From Faecalibacterium sp. HTF-F (GTDB lineage: Bacteria; Bacillota; Clostridia; Oscillospirales; Ruminococcaceae): a stretch of 64,000 bases of DNA. Each line of letters begins with the position of its first letter. Position 1 is the stretch's first letter. Positions 8,085 through 16,308 of this stretch are shown one piece after another. The stretch lies in assembly GCF_023347535.1 (NCBI RefSeq), contig NZ_CP094473.1:2542001-2606000 (forward strand), written 5' to 3'. Below the pieces are notes generated by a model. That model worked only from the letters and a program-made list of their open reading frames with translations. It made no database searches and was not told where the DNA came from. A program made the position numbers and the translations under genes.

Positions 8085-8963
8085 TTACTTTTCCGCCTGA
8101 TAGTCCTTTTCCAGCGAGAAGCCGCGCCCGCTCACCTCCGTTACATGGCTTACGATCATAAAGCAGGTGGGGTCGATGGCATGGGCCAGCTTTTCCAGCT
8201 TCGGCAGCTGGCGGTTGCTCACGATGCTCAGCAGCACCTGCTCCGGCTCGTGGCTGTAGCCTCCCTCGCCATGCAGCACGGTCACACCGCGGTCCAGCTG
8301 GGTGAAGATGGCCTCGCGGATATCATCGGCGTGCTGGCTGATGATCTTTACCTCGGTGCGGGTGGTGCCGAAGAGAAGCACCTTGTCCAGCACCACCGTA
8401 TACACGATCACCATCACGATGCCGTACAGACACTGCTGCAGCGGGCTGAACGCCGCCTGCAGGCAGAGGATGAGCATATCGAACACCAGCATACTGGCCG
8501 ACACCGGGATGTGGAAATATTTGTTCAGCACCAGCGGAGGGATGTCCATGCCGCCGGTGGATGCGCCTGCCCGGATGGTGATGCCCAGCGAAATGCCCAC
8601 GCCAAAGCCTGCAAAGATGGTGTTGAGCACCAGATCATCGGTGAGCACAAAGCCTGTGAACACCCGCTCCCACAGGGCCAGAAACAGGGGGCTCAGAAGG
8701 GTGCTGGCAACGGTGGTGATGGCAAAGCGCCGCCCCAGCAGCACCCAGCCCACCGCAAGCATGGTCATGTTGATGACGAACAACACACCGGACACCGGCA
8801 GTCCCAATGCACGGTTGATGCCCAGTGCGATGCCGGTAGCACCGCCGGTGATCAGGCCTGACGGCACAAGAAACAGCACCACCGTGAGCGCATACAGTGC
8901 ATTGCCCACGATGATGGACAGCGAATTGAATGCGATCTGCTGCTCATATGAAAGCTTTATCAT
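8085..8963 (-). CDS. YitT family membrane protein (DUF161/DUF2179)
   Basis: YitT-type proteins have five or six N-terminal membrane helices and a C-terminal cytosolic DUF2179 domain; their substrate is unknown. The 292-residue product shows hydrophobic segments through about residue 190 with GLITGGATGIALGINRALGLPVSG early. A soluble tail contains TRTEVKIISQHADDIREAI and RGVTVLHGEGGY, diagnostic of DUF2179. The start at MIKLSYEQQ follows GAGGGACAAAAG. Its predicted promoter overlaps the terminator of the PII/DUF1538 operon. Confidence 0.9.
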   Translation of the reverse strand: MIKLSYEQQIAFNSLSIIVGNALYALTVVLFLVPSGLITGGATGIALGINRALGLPVSGVLFVINMTMLAVGWVLLGRRFAITTVASTLLSPLFLALWERVFTGFVLTDDLVLNTIFAGFGVGISLGITIRAGASTGGMDIPPLVLNKYFHIPVSASMLVFDMLILCLQAAFSPLQQCLYGIVMVIVYTVVLDKVLLFGTTRTEVKIISQHADDIREAIFTQLDRGVTVLHGEGGYSHEPEQVLLSIVSNRQLPKLEKLAHAIDPTCFMIVSHVTEVSGRGFSLEKDYQAEK

Positions 8964-8996
8964 CTTTTGTCCCTCATTCTTGAATTTCTTTCTTCT

Positions 8997-9025
8997 ATGA
9001 TAACGAAAAATTCCGCATTTATCAA
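8997..9025 (-). promoter_or_regulatory. Predicted promoter of the yitT-like gene
   Basis: On the minus strand TTGATA (9,020-9,025) and TATCAT (8,997-9,002) are 17 bp apart. The -35 box and part of the spacer lie inside one arm of the inverted repeat at 9,010-9,049 that forms the upstream operon's terminator, so the two functions overlap physically. Confidence 0.55.
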
Positions 9026-9049
9026 GCGTTTCGCCCATAAATGCGGAAT
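9005..9049 (-). terminator. Terminator of the PII/DUF1538 operon
   Basis: A perfect 12-bp inverted repeat (ATTCCGCATTTA, 9,010-9,021 with 9,038-9,049) with a 16-nt loop is followed on the minus strand by TTTTTCG, 29 nt past the PII-like stop codon. It fits an intrinsic terminator. The same DNA contains the next gene's -35 box. Confidence 0.65.
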
Positions 9050-9077
9050 ATTCCCGGAATAAATTACATTTTGTTGT

Positions 9078-9779
9078 TTACTGCGCAGAGGTTTCCTGCA
9101 CCGGTTCCTCGTCCTCCAGCAGACGCAGACCGGCGGTATCCGTCACCGGCAGCGAGAACACGATCGCACCCGCCTTTGGCCCGGCACCGTCCATGATGGC
9201 CTTCATGATGCGGTTCTTTTCCGGCGTGCGGGCCACGATGAGCACCAGCTCTTTTTCGTTCACCAGCTCCACACCAAGGAACTGGGCTGCGCCCTCCATG
9301 CCGGTGCCCTTGGCATGGATCACCGTGCCGCCGCCGGCACCCGCTGCGCGGGCGGCATCCATAATGGCGCCTGTGTGGCCCTGATTGGCGATCACCAGCA
9401 GCAGTTCGTAACGGGTATCCTTCAAGGTGCTCTCCTCCTTCAATGTCAGCGGCTGGTGCTGGGTGAGGAACATCAGCGCCCTTCTGCCGCCGATGCTGCT
9501 CAGCGGCACCGTGAATGCAATGCCGGTGCCCGGCACGTCGATGCGCATTTTGCGGCGCAGGTCTGTCCGGACGGCCTTCCATGTATCCTCCGTCACCACC
9601 GCCAGCAGCACCGCCTTCTCGGTCTTTTCCAGACCCAGCGTGGCCAGAGTCTCCCGCACCGCTGTGCCGCTGCCCACCGTGCGCAGGTTCACATCCACGC
9701 CGCGCTGCTCATACAGCTGCAAAAAGGCATCGGTGGAGCGGCGGTCGGTGATGGTCACCATCAAAAACAACGAACTCAT
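9078..9779 (-). CDS. PII-like signalling protein with two GlnB-type domains
   Basis: PII proteins are trimeric sensors of 2-oxoglutarate and adenylates that dock onto transporters and enzymes. This 233-residue product is about twice a normal PII (112). An N-terminal half (1-105) resembles a ferredoxin-like PII fold, and the second half (about 120-220) has YELLLVIANQGHTGAIMDAARAAGAGGGTVIHAKG, the classic strand-helix-G-rich beginning of the T-loop. It lies 12 nt after the DUF1538 gene and is probably co-translated. The target is inferred to be that membrane protein. No amtB or glnA is in the window. Confidence 0.8.
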   Translation of the reverse strand: MSSLFLMVTITDRRSTDAFLQLYEQRGVDVNLRTVGSGTAVRETLATLGLEKTEKAVLLAVVTEDTWKAVRTDLRRKMRIDVPGTGIAFTVPLSSIGGRRALMFLTQHQPLTLKEESTLKDTRYELLLVIANQGHTGAIMDAARAAGAGGGTVIHAKGTGMEGAAQFLGVELVNEKELVLIVARTPEKNRIMKAIMDGAGPKAGAIVFSLPVTDTAGLRLLEDEEPVQETSAQ

Positions 9780-9791
9780 GCCGCGCCCTCC

Positions 9792-11342
9792 TTACAGTTC
9801 AATGATATCATCGTCCGCCAGACCGGCAAAGGCAAAGGCCTGTGCGGCGGCATGCTGCGCCTGCCGTGCCTTGCGGGTCTTGAGCTGTGCCACAAGGCCC
9901 ATCAGCTGCACCGTGATGAGCGGCGTCATGGCTACCATCGCCACCACGCCAAAGGCATCGGTGACGATATTGCCGCCCACGGCCACGCAGGCACCCTGTG
10001 CCAGCGGCAGCAGGAAGGTGGCCGTCATGGGGCCGGATGCCACGCCGCCCGCGTCAAATGCAATGGCAGTGAACAGCTTTGGCACCACAAAGGAGATGCC
10101 GATGGCAAACACATAGCCCGGCACGAGGAACCACAGGATGGAAATGCCGGTGAGCACCCGCACCATGGCAAGGCCCACCGAAATGGACACGCCTGCCGAG
10201 AGGGCCGTGCCCATGGCCTGCGCCGAGATGGCACCGTCGGTCACCTCTTCCACCTGCCTGTTCAGCACATAGACGGCCGGCTCGGCCTTGACGATGAAGT
10301 AACCGATGAGCATTCCGATGGGAATGATGATCCAGCGGAAGCTCTGCCCGGCCAGCACCTGACCCAGATAATTACCGGCAGGCATAAAGCCGACGTTTGC
10401 GCCGGTGAGGAACAGCACCAGACCCACATAGGTGTAGGCAAGGCCCACCGCAATGCGGCCCAGAGAGCGGCCATCCATGTGCAGAGCCACAAATTGAAAA
10501 ATGCCGAACATCACGATGATGGGCAGCAGAGAACCGGCAATCTCCTTTAAATAAGTAGGCAGACTGACATGGAACAGCTGCCACAGCTCCACCGAGTCGC
10601 TCACCTCCGGCAGCACCGGCGGGATATAGGTGCTGTCCGAGGCGCGGAACGCGATGCCCAGAATGAGCACAGCCAGAATGGGGCCAATGGAGCACATGGC
10701 CACCAGACCAAAGCTGTCATCCGCCGCGTGACGGTCGCCGCGGATAGCTGACACACCCACACCCAGTGCCATGATGAAGGGCACCGTCATGGGGCCGGTG
10801 GTCACGCCGCCGGAATCAAAGGCCACAGCAAGGAACTCCCTGGGCACAAAGACCGCCAGAAGAAAGATGATGCTGTAAAACAGCACCAGCAGCCGGGGCA
10901 GCGAGATGCCGATGAGCATTCGCAGGAAGGCAAACACCAGAAACAGGCCCACGCCTGCCGCCACCGACAGGATAAGGGTCGTGTTGGGGATCGCGGGCAC
11001 CTGATTTGCCAGCACCTGCAGGTCCGGCTCCGAGATGGTGATGAGGAAGCCCAGCAGGAAGCCGATGCCCAAAATCACCGGCAGCTTCCGGCTTTTGGTG
11101 ATCACCGCGCCCACGCGCTCGCCCATGGGCGTCATGCTCATCTCCGCGCCCAGTGTAAAGAACATGATGCCCAGCACGATCATGGCTGCGCCCAGCAGAA
11201 AGCACAGCAGGATGCTGGGTGACACCGGTGCAATGGTAAAGCAGAGCACCAGCACGATGGCTGCAATGGGCAGCACTGCCTGCAGCGCTTCCAATAGTTT
11301 TTCCCGCAGTTTCGGGAGGGATGCTTTCAGGATAGCGTCCAC
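9792..11342 (-). CDS. DUF1538 integral membrane protein, internally duplicated
   Basis: This is a 516-residue polytopic membrane protein of unknown transport role. Two homologous halves are visible. Residues about 165-235 have FDSGGVTTGPMTVPFIMALG followed by DSFGLVAMCSIGP; residues about 405-475 have FDAGGVASGPMTATFLLPLA followed by DAFGVVAMVAMTP. The repeated D-GGV--GPMT loop probably forms the functional core. The start is GTG at 11,342 behind GAAAGGCG. It is paired with the PII-like gene, suggesting a PII-regulated transporter; the substrate cannot be deduced. Confidence 0.88.
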   Translation of the reverse strand: MDAILKASLPKLREKLLEALQAVLPIAAIVLVLCFTIAPVSPSILLCFLLGAAMIVLGIMFFTLGAEMSMTPMGERVGAVITKSRKLPVILGIGFLLGFLITISEPDLQVLANQVPAIPNTTLILSVAAGVGLFLVFAFLRMLIGISLPRLLVLFYSIIFLLAVFVPREFLAVAFDSGGVTTGPMTVPFIMALGVGVSAIRGDRHAADDSFGLVAMCSIGPILAVLILGIAFRASDSTYIPPVLPEVSDSVELWQLFHVSLPTYLKEIAGSLLPIIVMFGIFQFVALHMDGRSLGRIAVGLAYTYVGLVLFLTGANVGFMPAGNYLGQVLAGQSFRWIIIPIGMLIGYFIVKAEPAVYVLNRQVEEVTDGAISAQAMGTALSAGVSISVGLAMVRVLTGISILWFLVPGYVFAIGISFVVPKLFTAIAFDAGGVASGPMTATFLLPLAQGACVAVGGNIVTDAFGVVAMVAMTPLITVQLMGLVAQLKTRKARQAQHAAAQAFAFAGLADDDIIEL

Positions 11343-11410
11343 CGCCTTTCGCTGTTCTTTGTTTCCAGTTTGTACAAATTAAAAACAAGTATATGAATAG
11401 TATACAAGGC

Positions 11411-11440
11411 AAAAGCCGCCCCGTCAACAAACGGAGCGGC
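11411..11440 (-). terminator. Terminator after the FAD oxidoreductase gene
   Basis: GCCGCCCCGT (11,415-11,424) pairs with ACGGAGCGGC (11,431-11,440) with one mismatch. The minus strand continues TTTTGCC. It lies 58 nt beyond the oxidoreductase stop and before the DUF1538 gene, separating the two units. Confidence 0.65.
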
Positions 11441-11497
11441 AAAGATCGGCAAAGACGCAGAAGCTTTACAGTTTCTTCTAACTTTGTCTTTATTTCG

Positions 11498-12814
11498 TCA
11501 GATCTCCTGCTTTGCCAGCACGTCCGAGGTGGGGGTCTGGAACACCGGGATATCGGCATAGGGATCAGCTGCTTCTTCTGCGGGCAGGCTCTTCATATAG
11601 GCGTCCATGGATTCGGCCACCTTCTTGGCCACAGCCACCGCCTCCACCACGGTGCGGGCGCCCATCACGGCATCGCCGCCGGCAAACACGCCCTCGCGGG
11701 TGGTGCTGCCGTCCTCGCTGACGGTGAGCAAGCCCTTCTGGTTGGTCTCGATGCCGGTGGTGGTCTTGACGAGGTTGCTCTCAGAGCCCTGACTTACCGA
11801 GACGATGACGCCGGTGTGGGGGTAGAAGGTCTCGCTGCCCTCCACCTGCGTAAATTTACCGTCCTCGCCCTTGACGGTATCGCGGCAGATCAGGCCGTTC
11901 TCCCGGATCTCCACCGGTGCCTTGCAGAAGCGGAAGCCCACGCCCTCCAGCTTTGCATAGCTCACCTCGTACTCGGAGGCGCTGATGCAGCTCTCGTCGC
12001 GGCGGGCGTAACAGGTGACATGGCGGGCACCGTTACGGATGGCGGTGCGGGCGCAGTCCATGGCAGAGTTGCCCACGCCGATGACCGCGATATCATCGCC
12101 CAGACGGAACGCCTTGGAGTTTGCCAGATAGTCGATGCCAAAGGCTACATTGCCCAGCGTCTCGCCCTTGATATGCATGGCGTTTGCCTTCCACAGACCA
12201 GCACCGATGAACACGCTCTTGTAGCCGTCGCGGAACAGATCATCGATGGTGATGGTCTTGCCGATGGTGGTGTTGGGCCGCACTTTGATGCCCTTCAGCT
12301 CCAGATGGCGGTACTGGAAATCGTCCAGCACGCTGTCCGGCAGGCGGTAGTTGGGAATACCGTAGCGCATGACGCCGCCGATCTTATCGCGGGCATCAAA
12401 GATGGTCACATCGTAGCCCCAGCGTGCCAGCAGCACCGCAATGGTCAGGCCCGCCGGGCCAGAGCCAACGACTGCCGCCTTCATGCCGTTTTTGGGGGCA
12501 GGGCCGGCGGTCATTTTGTTGGCGTAGGTCGTGGAAATGTAGTCTTCAATAATGGAGAAGTGCACCGGGTCGTGGCTGGGCATCCGGTTGCGCACACAGT
12601 GGCCTTCGCACTGGTTCTCGTGGTTGCACACCAGCGCACACACGGTGGTCAGCGGGTTATTTTCAAACAGCATCCTGCCGGCTTCGTCCATCTGGTTTGC
12701 CTTGAGCAGACGGATGACCTCCGGGATATTGGTGTGGATGGGGCAGCCCTGCTGGCACAGCGGCTTTTTGCAGCCCAGGCAGCGGTTGGCTTCGTCCAGA
12801 ACGTGAAGTGCCAT
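11498..12814 (-). CDS. NADPH/FAD oxidoreductase of the GltD/PreT type
   Basis: This 438-residue flavoprotein resembles the small subunit of glutamate synthase and related proteins (PreT, NfnB, SudA). The N-terminal iron-sulfur segment has CLGCKKPLCQQGCPIHTNIPEV (cysteines near 14, 17, 22, 26) and a second cysteine group VCNHENQCEGHC. A GSGPAG FAD-binding motif is followed by KIGGVMRYGIP, and GVGNSAMDCA marks the NAD(P)H site. No GltB, PreA or NfnA partner gene is adjacent, so the electron acceptor is unknown. It has its own promoter and terminator. Confidence 0.85.
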   Translation of the reverse strand: MALHVLDEANRCLGCKKPLCQQGCPIHTNIPEVIRLLKANQMDEAGRMLFENNPLTTVCALVCNHENQCEGHCVRNRMPSHDPVHFSIIEDYISTTYANKMTAGPAPKNGMKAAVVGSGPAGLTIAVLLARWGYDVTIFDARDKIGGVMRYGIPNYRLPDSVLDDFQYRHLELKGIKVRPNTTIGKTITIDDLFRDGYKSVFIGAGLWKANAMHIKGETLGNVAFGIDYLANSKAFRLGDDIAVIGVGNSAMDCARTAIRNGARHVTCYARRDESCISASEYEVSYAKLEGVGFRFCKAPVEIRENGLICRDTVKGEDGKFTQVEGSETFYPHTGVIVSVSQGSESNLVKTTTGIETNQKGLLTVSEDGSTTREGVFAGGDAVMGARTVVEAVAVAKKVAESMDAYMKSLPAEEAADPYADIPVFQTPTSDVLAKQEI

Positions 12815-12887
12815 GAAGTTTCCTCCTTATTGCGTGCGGTTTTCTGATTCCATTCTCATTTGTTGTATCCAACATTGCATTGCTCTA

Positions 12888-12916
12888 ATCATACACCACA
12901 AACCGTCCGGACACAA
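12888..12916 (-). promoter_or_regulatory. Predicted promoter of the FAD oxidoreductase gene
   Basis: On the minus strand TTGTGT (12,911-12,916) and TATGAT (12,888-12,893) are separated by 17 bp, about 70 nt before the start codon. The match is moderate. Confidence 0.4.
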
Positions 12917-12951
12917 GTGTTTCTGCATAAATTTTTTTCGATTATTTTTTG

Positions 12952-14157
12952 TCAATTCGTCAAAAAGATAATTTTTTGACGATATACTCCCCCCATCGGC
13001 CCGGGCACCCGGCGGCACAGTGCGCCAAAATCGCTGGCTGCTGCCTGTGCCGCCGCCATGCGGGCGCAGTCTGCATTTTCTTTTTCCAGCTTTGCCAGCG
13101 AATGGCTCACCGGCAGGGCCGTATTTTTGAGCATCGGAAGAGCTTCCCGCCGGGCTCCCAGCAGATGCAGATACGGCGGCAGAGCAGGCACTGTCTCCAC
13201 CTCATAGCCCAGTGCGGCGTCCATGGCAAGGCGGCGCATCCGGGCCCGGGGGTAACGCACCGTGGTCAGCGCGTCCAGCAGCTGGGACAGGCCGGTGCAG
13301 CTGCGCACGGCGTTCTCCAGCCGGTGGTCCAACCCCTCGGAAACGCCCCGCACTGCGGCAAAAGGTTCCGGCCGGGCACAGGCCGCCCGCAGCAGAGCCA
13401 GCTGACACCGGCCCGCAGCGGTGTAGTCGGTATACGTTCCGTCAATTTCCGCCTTTCTATACAGTTCCAGTGCTTTTTCCGGCACATAAGGAGCCAGCGC
13501 ATCCGCTCCCTGCTCTGCCCAGAGGGCGCGCAGCGCGCTGGCGCTGGCAAACTGTGCGTGGCCGCTTTCGGCAAGAGCCTGCCCGTGGCCCGCCCCCACG
13601 CGGGGCAGCGGCACCGGGGTCATGGGTGCCTCCTGTTCCAGAATGGCCTTGCAGTATTCCACTGCCAGATTGTTGTTGGGCTTATTCAGCAGCGCTGCCA
13701 GTGCCGTGCCCGGGCAAAGCGCTTCCACCGCTGCCTGCCGCGCAGCAGCAAAGCTGCGGGCACCGGCGGCCAGCTGCTGTTTCAACTCGGTGCGGTAGGC
13801 TGCGCTGCACAGCACCCGGGCAGCTTCCATCAGCAGGGCCGCGTCCGGCGTCTCTGCCCCGAACACCAGCGCATCGCACCCGGTGGCGGCAAGAATGCGC
13901 ACCCCCGCCCGGGCAAAAGCCTCTGCCCCCGCGCAGGCACAGGGTGCAGGCAGGGCAAATATCAGATCTGCCCCGCACTGCAGGGCGGCCTGCACCCGCA
14001 CCGCTTCCGGCAGCAGCGGCAGGCTCCCGCGCTGGGTCAGCCCGCAGCTCATGGCCACCGCCACATGCTCTGCGCCCAGCGCCTTTGCCTGCGCCAGCTG
14101 CCATGCATGGCCGTTGTGAAAGGGGTCGTATTCCGCAATGATGCCTGCAAACTTCAT
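12952..14157 (-). CDS. tmcAL: tRNA(Met) cytidine acetate ligase
   Basis: TmcAL (YlbM) activates acetate with ATP to make N4-acetylcytidine at the wobble position of elongator tRNA-Met. The 401-residue product starts MKFAGIIAEYDPFHNGH, the nucleotidyltransferase motif with the catalytic H-x-G-H-like pair, and later has AVAMSCGLTQRGSLP. The start was chosen at MKFAG behind AAGGAGAAC; a longer frame has no site. Use of acetate next to ackA (divergent, 246 nt away) is a notable but possibly chance pairing. Confidence 0.9.
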   Translation of the reverse strand: MKFAGIIAEYDPFHNGHAWQLAQAKALGAEHVAVAMSCGLTQRGSLPLLPEAVRVQAALQCGADLIFALPAPCACAGAEAFARAGVRILAATGCDALVFGAETPDAALLMEAARVLCSAAYRTELKQQLAAGARSFAAARQAAVEALCPGTALAALLNKPNNNLAVEYCKAILEQEAPMTPVPLPRVGAGHGQALAESGHAQFASASALRALWAEQGADALAPYVPEKALELYRKAEIDGTYTDYTAAGRCQLALLRAACARPEPFAAVRGVSEGLDHRLENAVRSCTGLSQLLDALTTVRYPRARMRRLAMDAALGYEVETVPALPPYLHLLGARREALPMLKNTALPVSHSLAKLEKENADCARMAAAQAAASDFGALCRRVPGPMGGVYRQKIIFLTN

Positions 14158-14305
14158 AGAGTTCTCCTTAAAAGGGCCGCTGTGCCCCGAAAAGATTGTT
14201 AAATTTATATCATATTCACAGAAAAAAGCCGGGCTATTCTGCAATAATAGGCAGGATATACAAAAACCTTGTACACAAGTTTTACCGCTTTGCTCGGGTT
14301 GCGGC

Positions 14306-14334
14306 TTGAAAAGCTGCCCACCCTATTATATAAT
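14306..14334 (+). promoter_or_regulatory. Predicted promoter of ackA
   Basis: TTGAAA (14,306-14,311) and TATAAT (14,329-14,334) are 17 bp apart, about 70 nt before the ackA start codon. It lies in the 246-nt divergent region between tmcAL and ackA, where no other feature is seen. Confidence 0.7.
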
Positions 14335-14403
14335 AAACACAGGAATCTGTAAAATTCTGTCCTCACACGTGGGCAGAGCAAAAACATACAGGAGGCAACA
14401 CAG

Positions 14404-15600
14404 ATGAAAGTTCTGGTTATTAACTGCGGCTCTTCTTCTCTGAAGTATCAGCTGATCGATATGGACGGCGAGAAGGTGCTGTGCAAGGGCCTGTGCGAGC
14501 GCATTGGCATGGAAAGCAGCATGATCACCCACGAGGCCAACGGCCACAAGGCCACCACGCCCGCCATCTTCCCCACCCACACCGAGGCTTTTGCCGAGGT
14601 CGTGAAGAAGATGACCACCGGCGAGGGCAAGTGCATCAATGATGTGAGCGAGATCAACGCCATCGGCCACCGCGTCGTGCACGGCGGCGAGAAGTTCAAG
14701 GAAAGCTGCCTGATCACTGACGAGGTCATCGAGACCATCCGCGAGCTGAGCCCTCTGGCTCCCCTGCACAATCCCGCCGGCATTCTGGGCATCGAGGCCG
14801 CACGCAAGGTGTTCGGCAACATCCCCATGGTGGCTGTGTTCGATACCGCTTTCCACAGCACCATGCCTCCGAAGGCTTATATGTACGCCATTCCGTATGA
14901 GTACTACGAGAAGTACGGCGTGCGTCGCTACGGCTTCCACGGCACCAGCCACAAGTACGTTGCCCACAAGGCTGCCGAGTATTTGGAAGAGCCCATTGAG
15001 CGCCTGAAGCTGATCACCTGCCATCTGGGCAACGGTTCCTCCATTGCCGCTGTGGACCAGGGCAAGGTCGTGGACACCTCCATGGGCATGACCCCGCTGG
15101 CCGGCCTGATGATGGGCACCCGCTGCGGCGATCTGGACCCCTCTGTGGTCAACTACCTGAAGTACACTCTGAACATCACCGGCCACGAGCTGGACGAGAT
15201 CCTGAACAAGAAGTCCGGCCTGCTGGGCATCTCCGGTGTTTCCAGCGACAAGCGTGACGTGGAAGAGGCAGCTGCTGCCGGCAACAAGCGCGCACAGCTG
15301 GCTTCCGACATGCTGAACTACCAGATCAAGAAGACCGTTGGCGCTTACATCGCTGCAATGGGCGGCGTGGATGCCATCGTCTTCACCGGCGGCATCGGCG
15401 AGCACGACGCAATTGCCCGTGCAAAGGTCTGCCACCACATGGATTGGCTGGGCATCCGCATCGATACCGAGAAGAACAAGCACCCCGTGGGCGATGTGTG
15501 CGAGATCACTGCCTGGGGCGCAAAGGTGCGCACTCTGGTCATCGCTACCGACGAGGAGCTGATGATCGCCCGCGACACCAAGGAAGTCGTCGAGAAGTAA
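14404..15600 (+). CDS. ackA: Acetate kinase
   Basis: AckA interconverts acetyl phosphate + ADP with acetate + ATP. In Faecalibacterium, which consumes acetate for butyrate production, it may run in the acetate-activating direction (family and physiology knowledge). The 398-residue product begins MKVLVINCGSSSLKYQL, the ASKHA phosphate-binding motif, and has RRYGFHGTSHKYV and VFTGGIGEH, all diagnostic. A strong CAGGAGGC site precedes the ATG and a terminator follows. No pta gene is adjacent. Confidence 0.97.
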   Translation: MKVLVINCGSSSLKYQLIDMDGEKVLCKGLCERIGMESSMITHEANGHKATTPAIFPTHTEAFAEVVKKMTTGEGKCINDVSEINAIGHRVVHGGEKFKESCLITDEVIETIRELSPLAPLHNPAGILGIEAARKVFGNIPMVAVFDTAFHSTMPPKAYMYAIPYEYYEKYGVRRYGFHGTSHKYVAHKAAEYLEEPIERLKLITCHLGNGSSIAAVDQGKVVDTSMGMTPLAGLMMGTRCGDLDPSVVNYLKYTLNITGHELDEILNKKSGLLGISGVSSDKRDVEEAAAAGNKRAQLASDMLNYQIKKTVGAYIAAMGGVDAIVFTGGIGEHDAIARAKVCHHMDWLGIRIDTEKNKHPVGDVCEITAWGAKVRTLVIATDEELMIARDTKEVVEK

Positions 15601-15624
15601 TCGTTTCCCAAAGGGCTTTGCAGG

Positions 15625-15659
15625 GGCTGCCGCACGGAATGTGCGGCAGCCTCTTTTTA
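15625..15659 (+). terminator. Terminator of ackA
   Basis: GGCTGCCGCAC (15,625-15,635) pairs perfectly with GTGCGGCAGCC (15,641-15,651) and is followed by TCTTTTTA. Confidence 0.85.
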
Positions 15660-15742
15660 TCTTCCGGCAGTTATTTTACCCAAATCAGCCCTGTCGGATT
15701 GTGCTATCTATACAAATAACAAGGCGAATGGTTGTTTTTTGG

Positions 15743-15794
15743 TTGACAAATTTCAAAAAGAACGGTACAATAGAAAAGTCCTCAATTGGAGGAC
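15743..15794 (+). promoter_or_regulatory. Promoter and 5' hairpin of the zinc-ribbon gene
   Basis: Consensus TTGACA (15,743-15,748) and TACAAT (15,766-15,771) have 17-bp spacing. Just past the expected start point is GTCCTC-AATTG-GAGGAC (15,778-15,794), a 6-bp stem that would sit at the mRNA 5' end, perhaps as a stabilising hairpin. The remaining 110 nt of leader show no credible reading frame. Confidence 0.7.
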
Positions 15795-15907
15795 GTCTAT
15801 TCATTCAAGCCCCTGGTAAGCTTACTGATCAGCGCGATGGTCCCAAAACCAAAGGTATGGTTACAATCCTTCCGTGGGCAAGAACTAACTAAAGAGGAGA
15901 TACTACT

Positions 15908-16195
15908 ATGTTTGAAGACAAGACTCTGGTCTGCAAGGACTGCGGTAAGGAATTTGTTTGGACTGCTGGTGAGCAGGAGTTCTACGCATCTCGCGGCTTC
16001 GAGAATCAGCCCCAGCGCTGCAAGCCCTGCCGTGACGCCCGCAAGAACGGCGGCGCACGCAGCAACAGCGGTGAGCGTCAGATGTTCGATGCTGTCTGCG
16101 CAGCTTGCGGCAAGGCTTGCAAGGTTCCCTTCCAGCCCCGTGAGGACCGTCCGGTCTACTGCTCTGACTGCTTCGCTCGCATGAAGCAGAACTAA
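15908..16195 (+). CDS. Double zinc-ribbon protein (CxxC-x17-CxxC)
   Basis: This 95-residue protein has two zinc-ribbon units. C9/C12 with C38/C41 form the first (zf-trcl type), and C64/C67 with C85/C88 the second, with exactly 17 residues between C67 and C85. The second half is rich in basic residues and may bind nucleic acid or ribosomes. Function is not established for the family. A near-consensus promoter, a long leader, AGAGGAG and a strong terminator suggest an abundant transcript. Confidence 0.88.
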   Translation: MFEDKTLVCKDCGKEFVWTAGEQEFYASRGFENQPQRCKPCRDARKNGGARSNSGERQMFDAVCAACGKACKVPFQPREDRPVYCSDCFARMKQN

Positions 16196-16222
16196 GCGCT
16201 GATTTTTATTTAAATCGGTAAC

Positions 16223-16257
16223 AAAAGGCCCGCTGTCGAAAGGCAGCGGGCCTTTTT
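16223..16257. terminator. Bidirectional terminator between the zinc-ribbon gene and cls
   Basis: AAAAGGCCCGCTG and CAGCGGGCCTTTTT form a long stem with loop TCGAAAGG. A-runs and T-runs flank both sides, so it can serve the zinc-ribbon gene on plus and cls on minus. Confidence 0.85.
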
Positions 16258-16308
16258 GTATTCAGAGCTTCTCCAGTCTGCTTACGCAGCCATGACGGAA
16301 GAAGTCTT

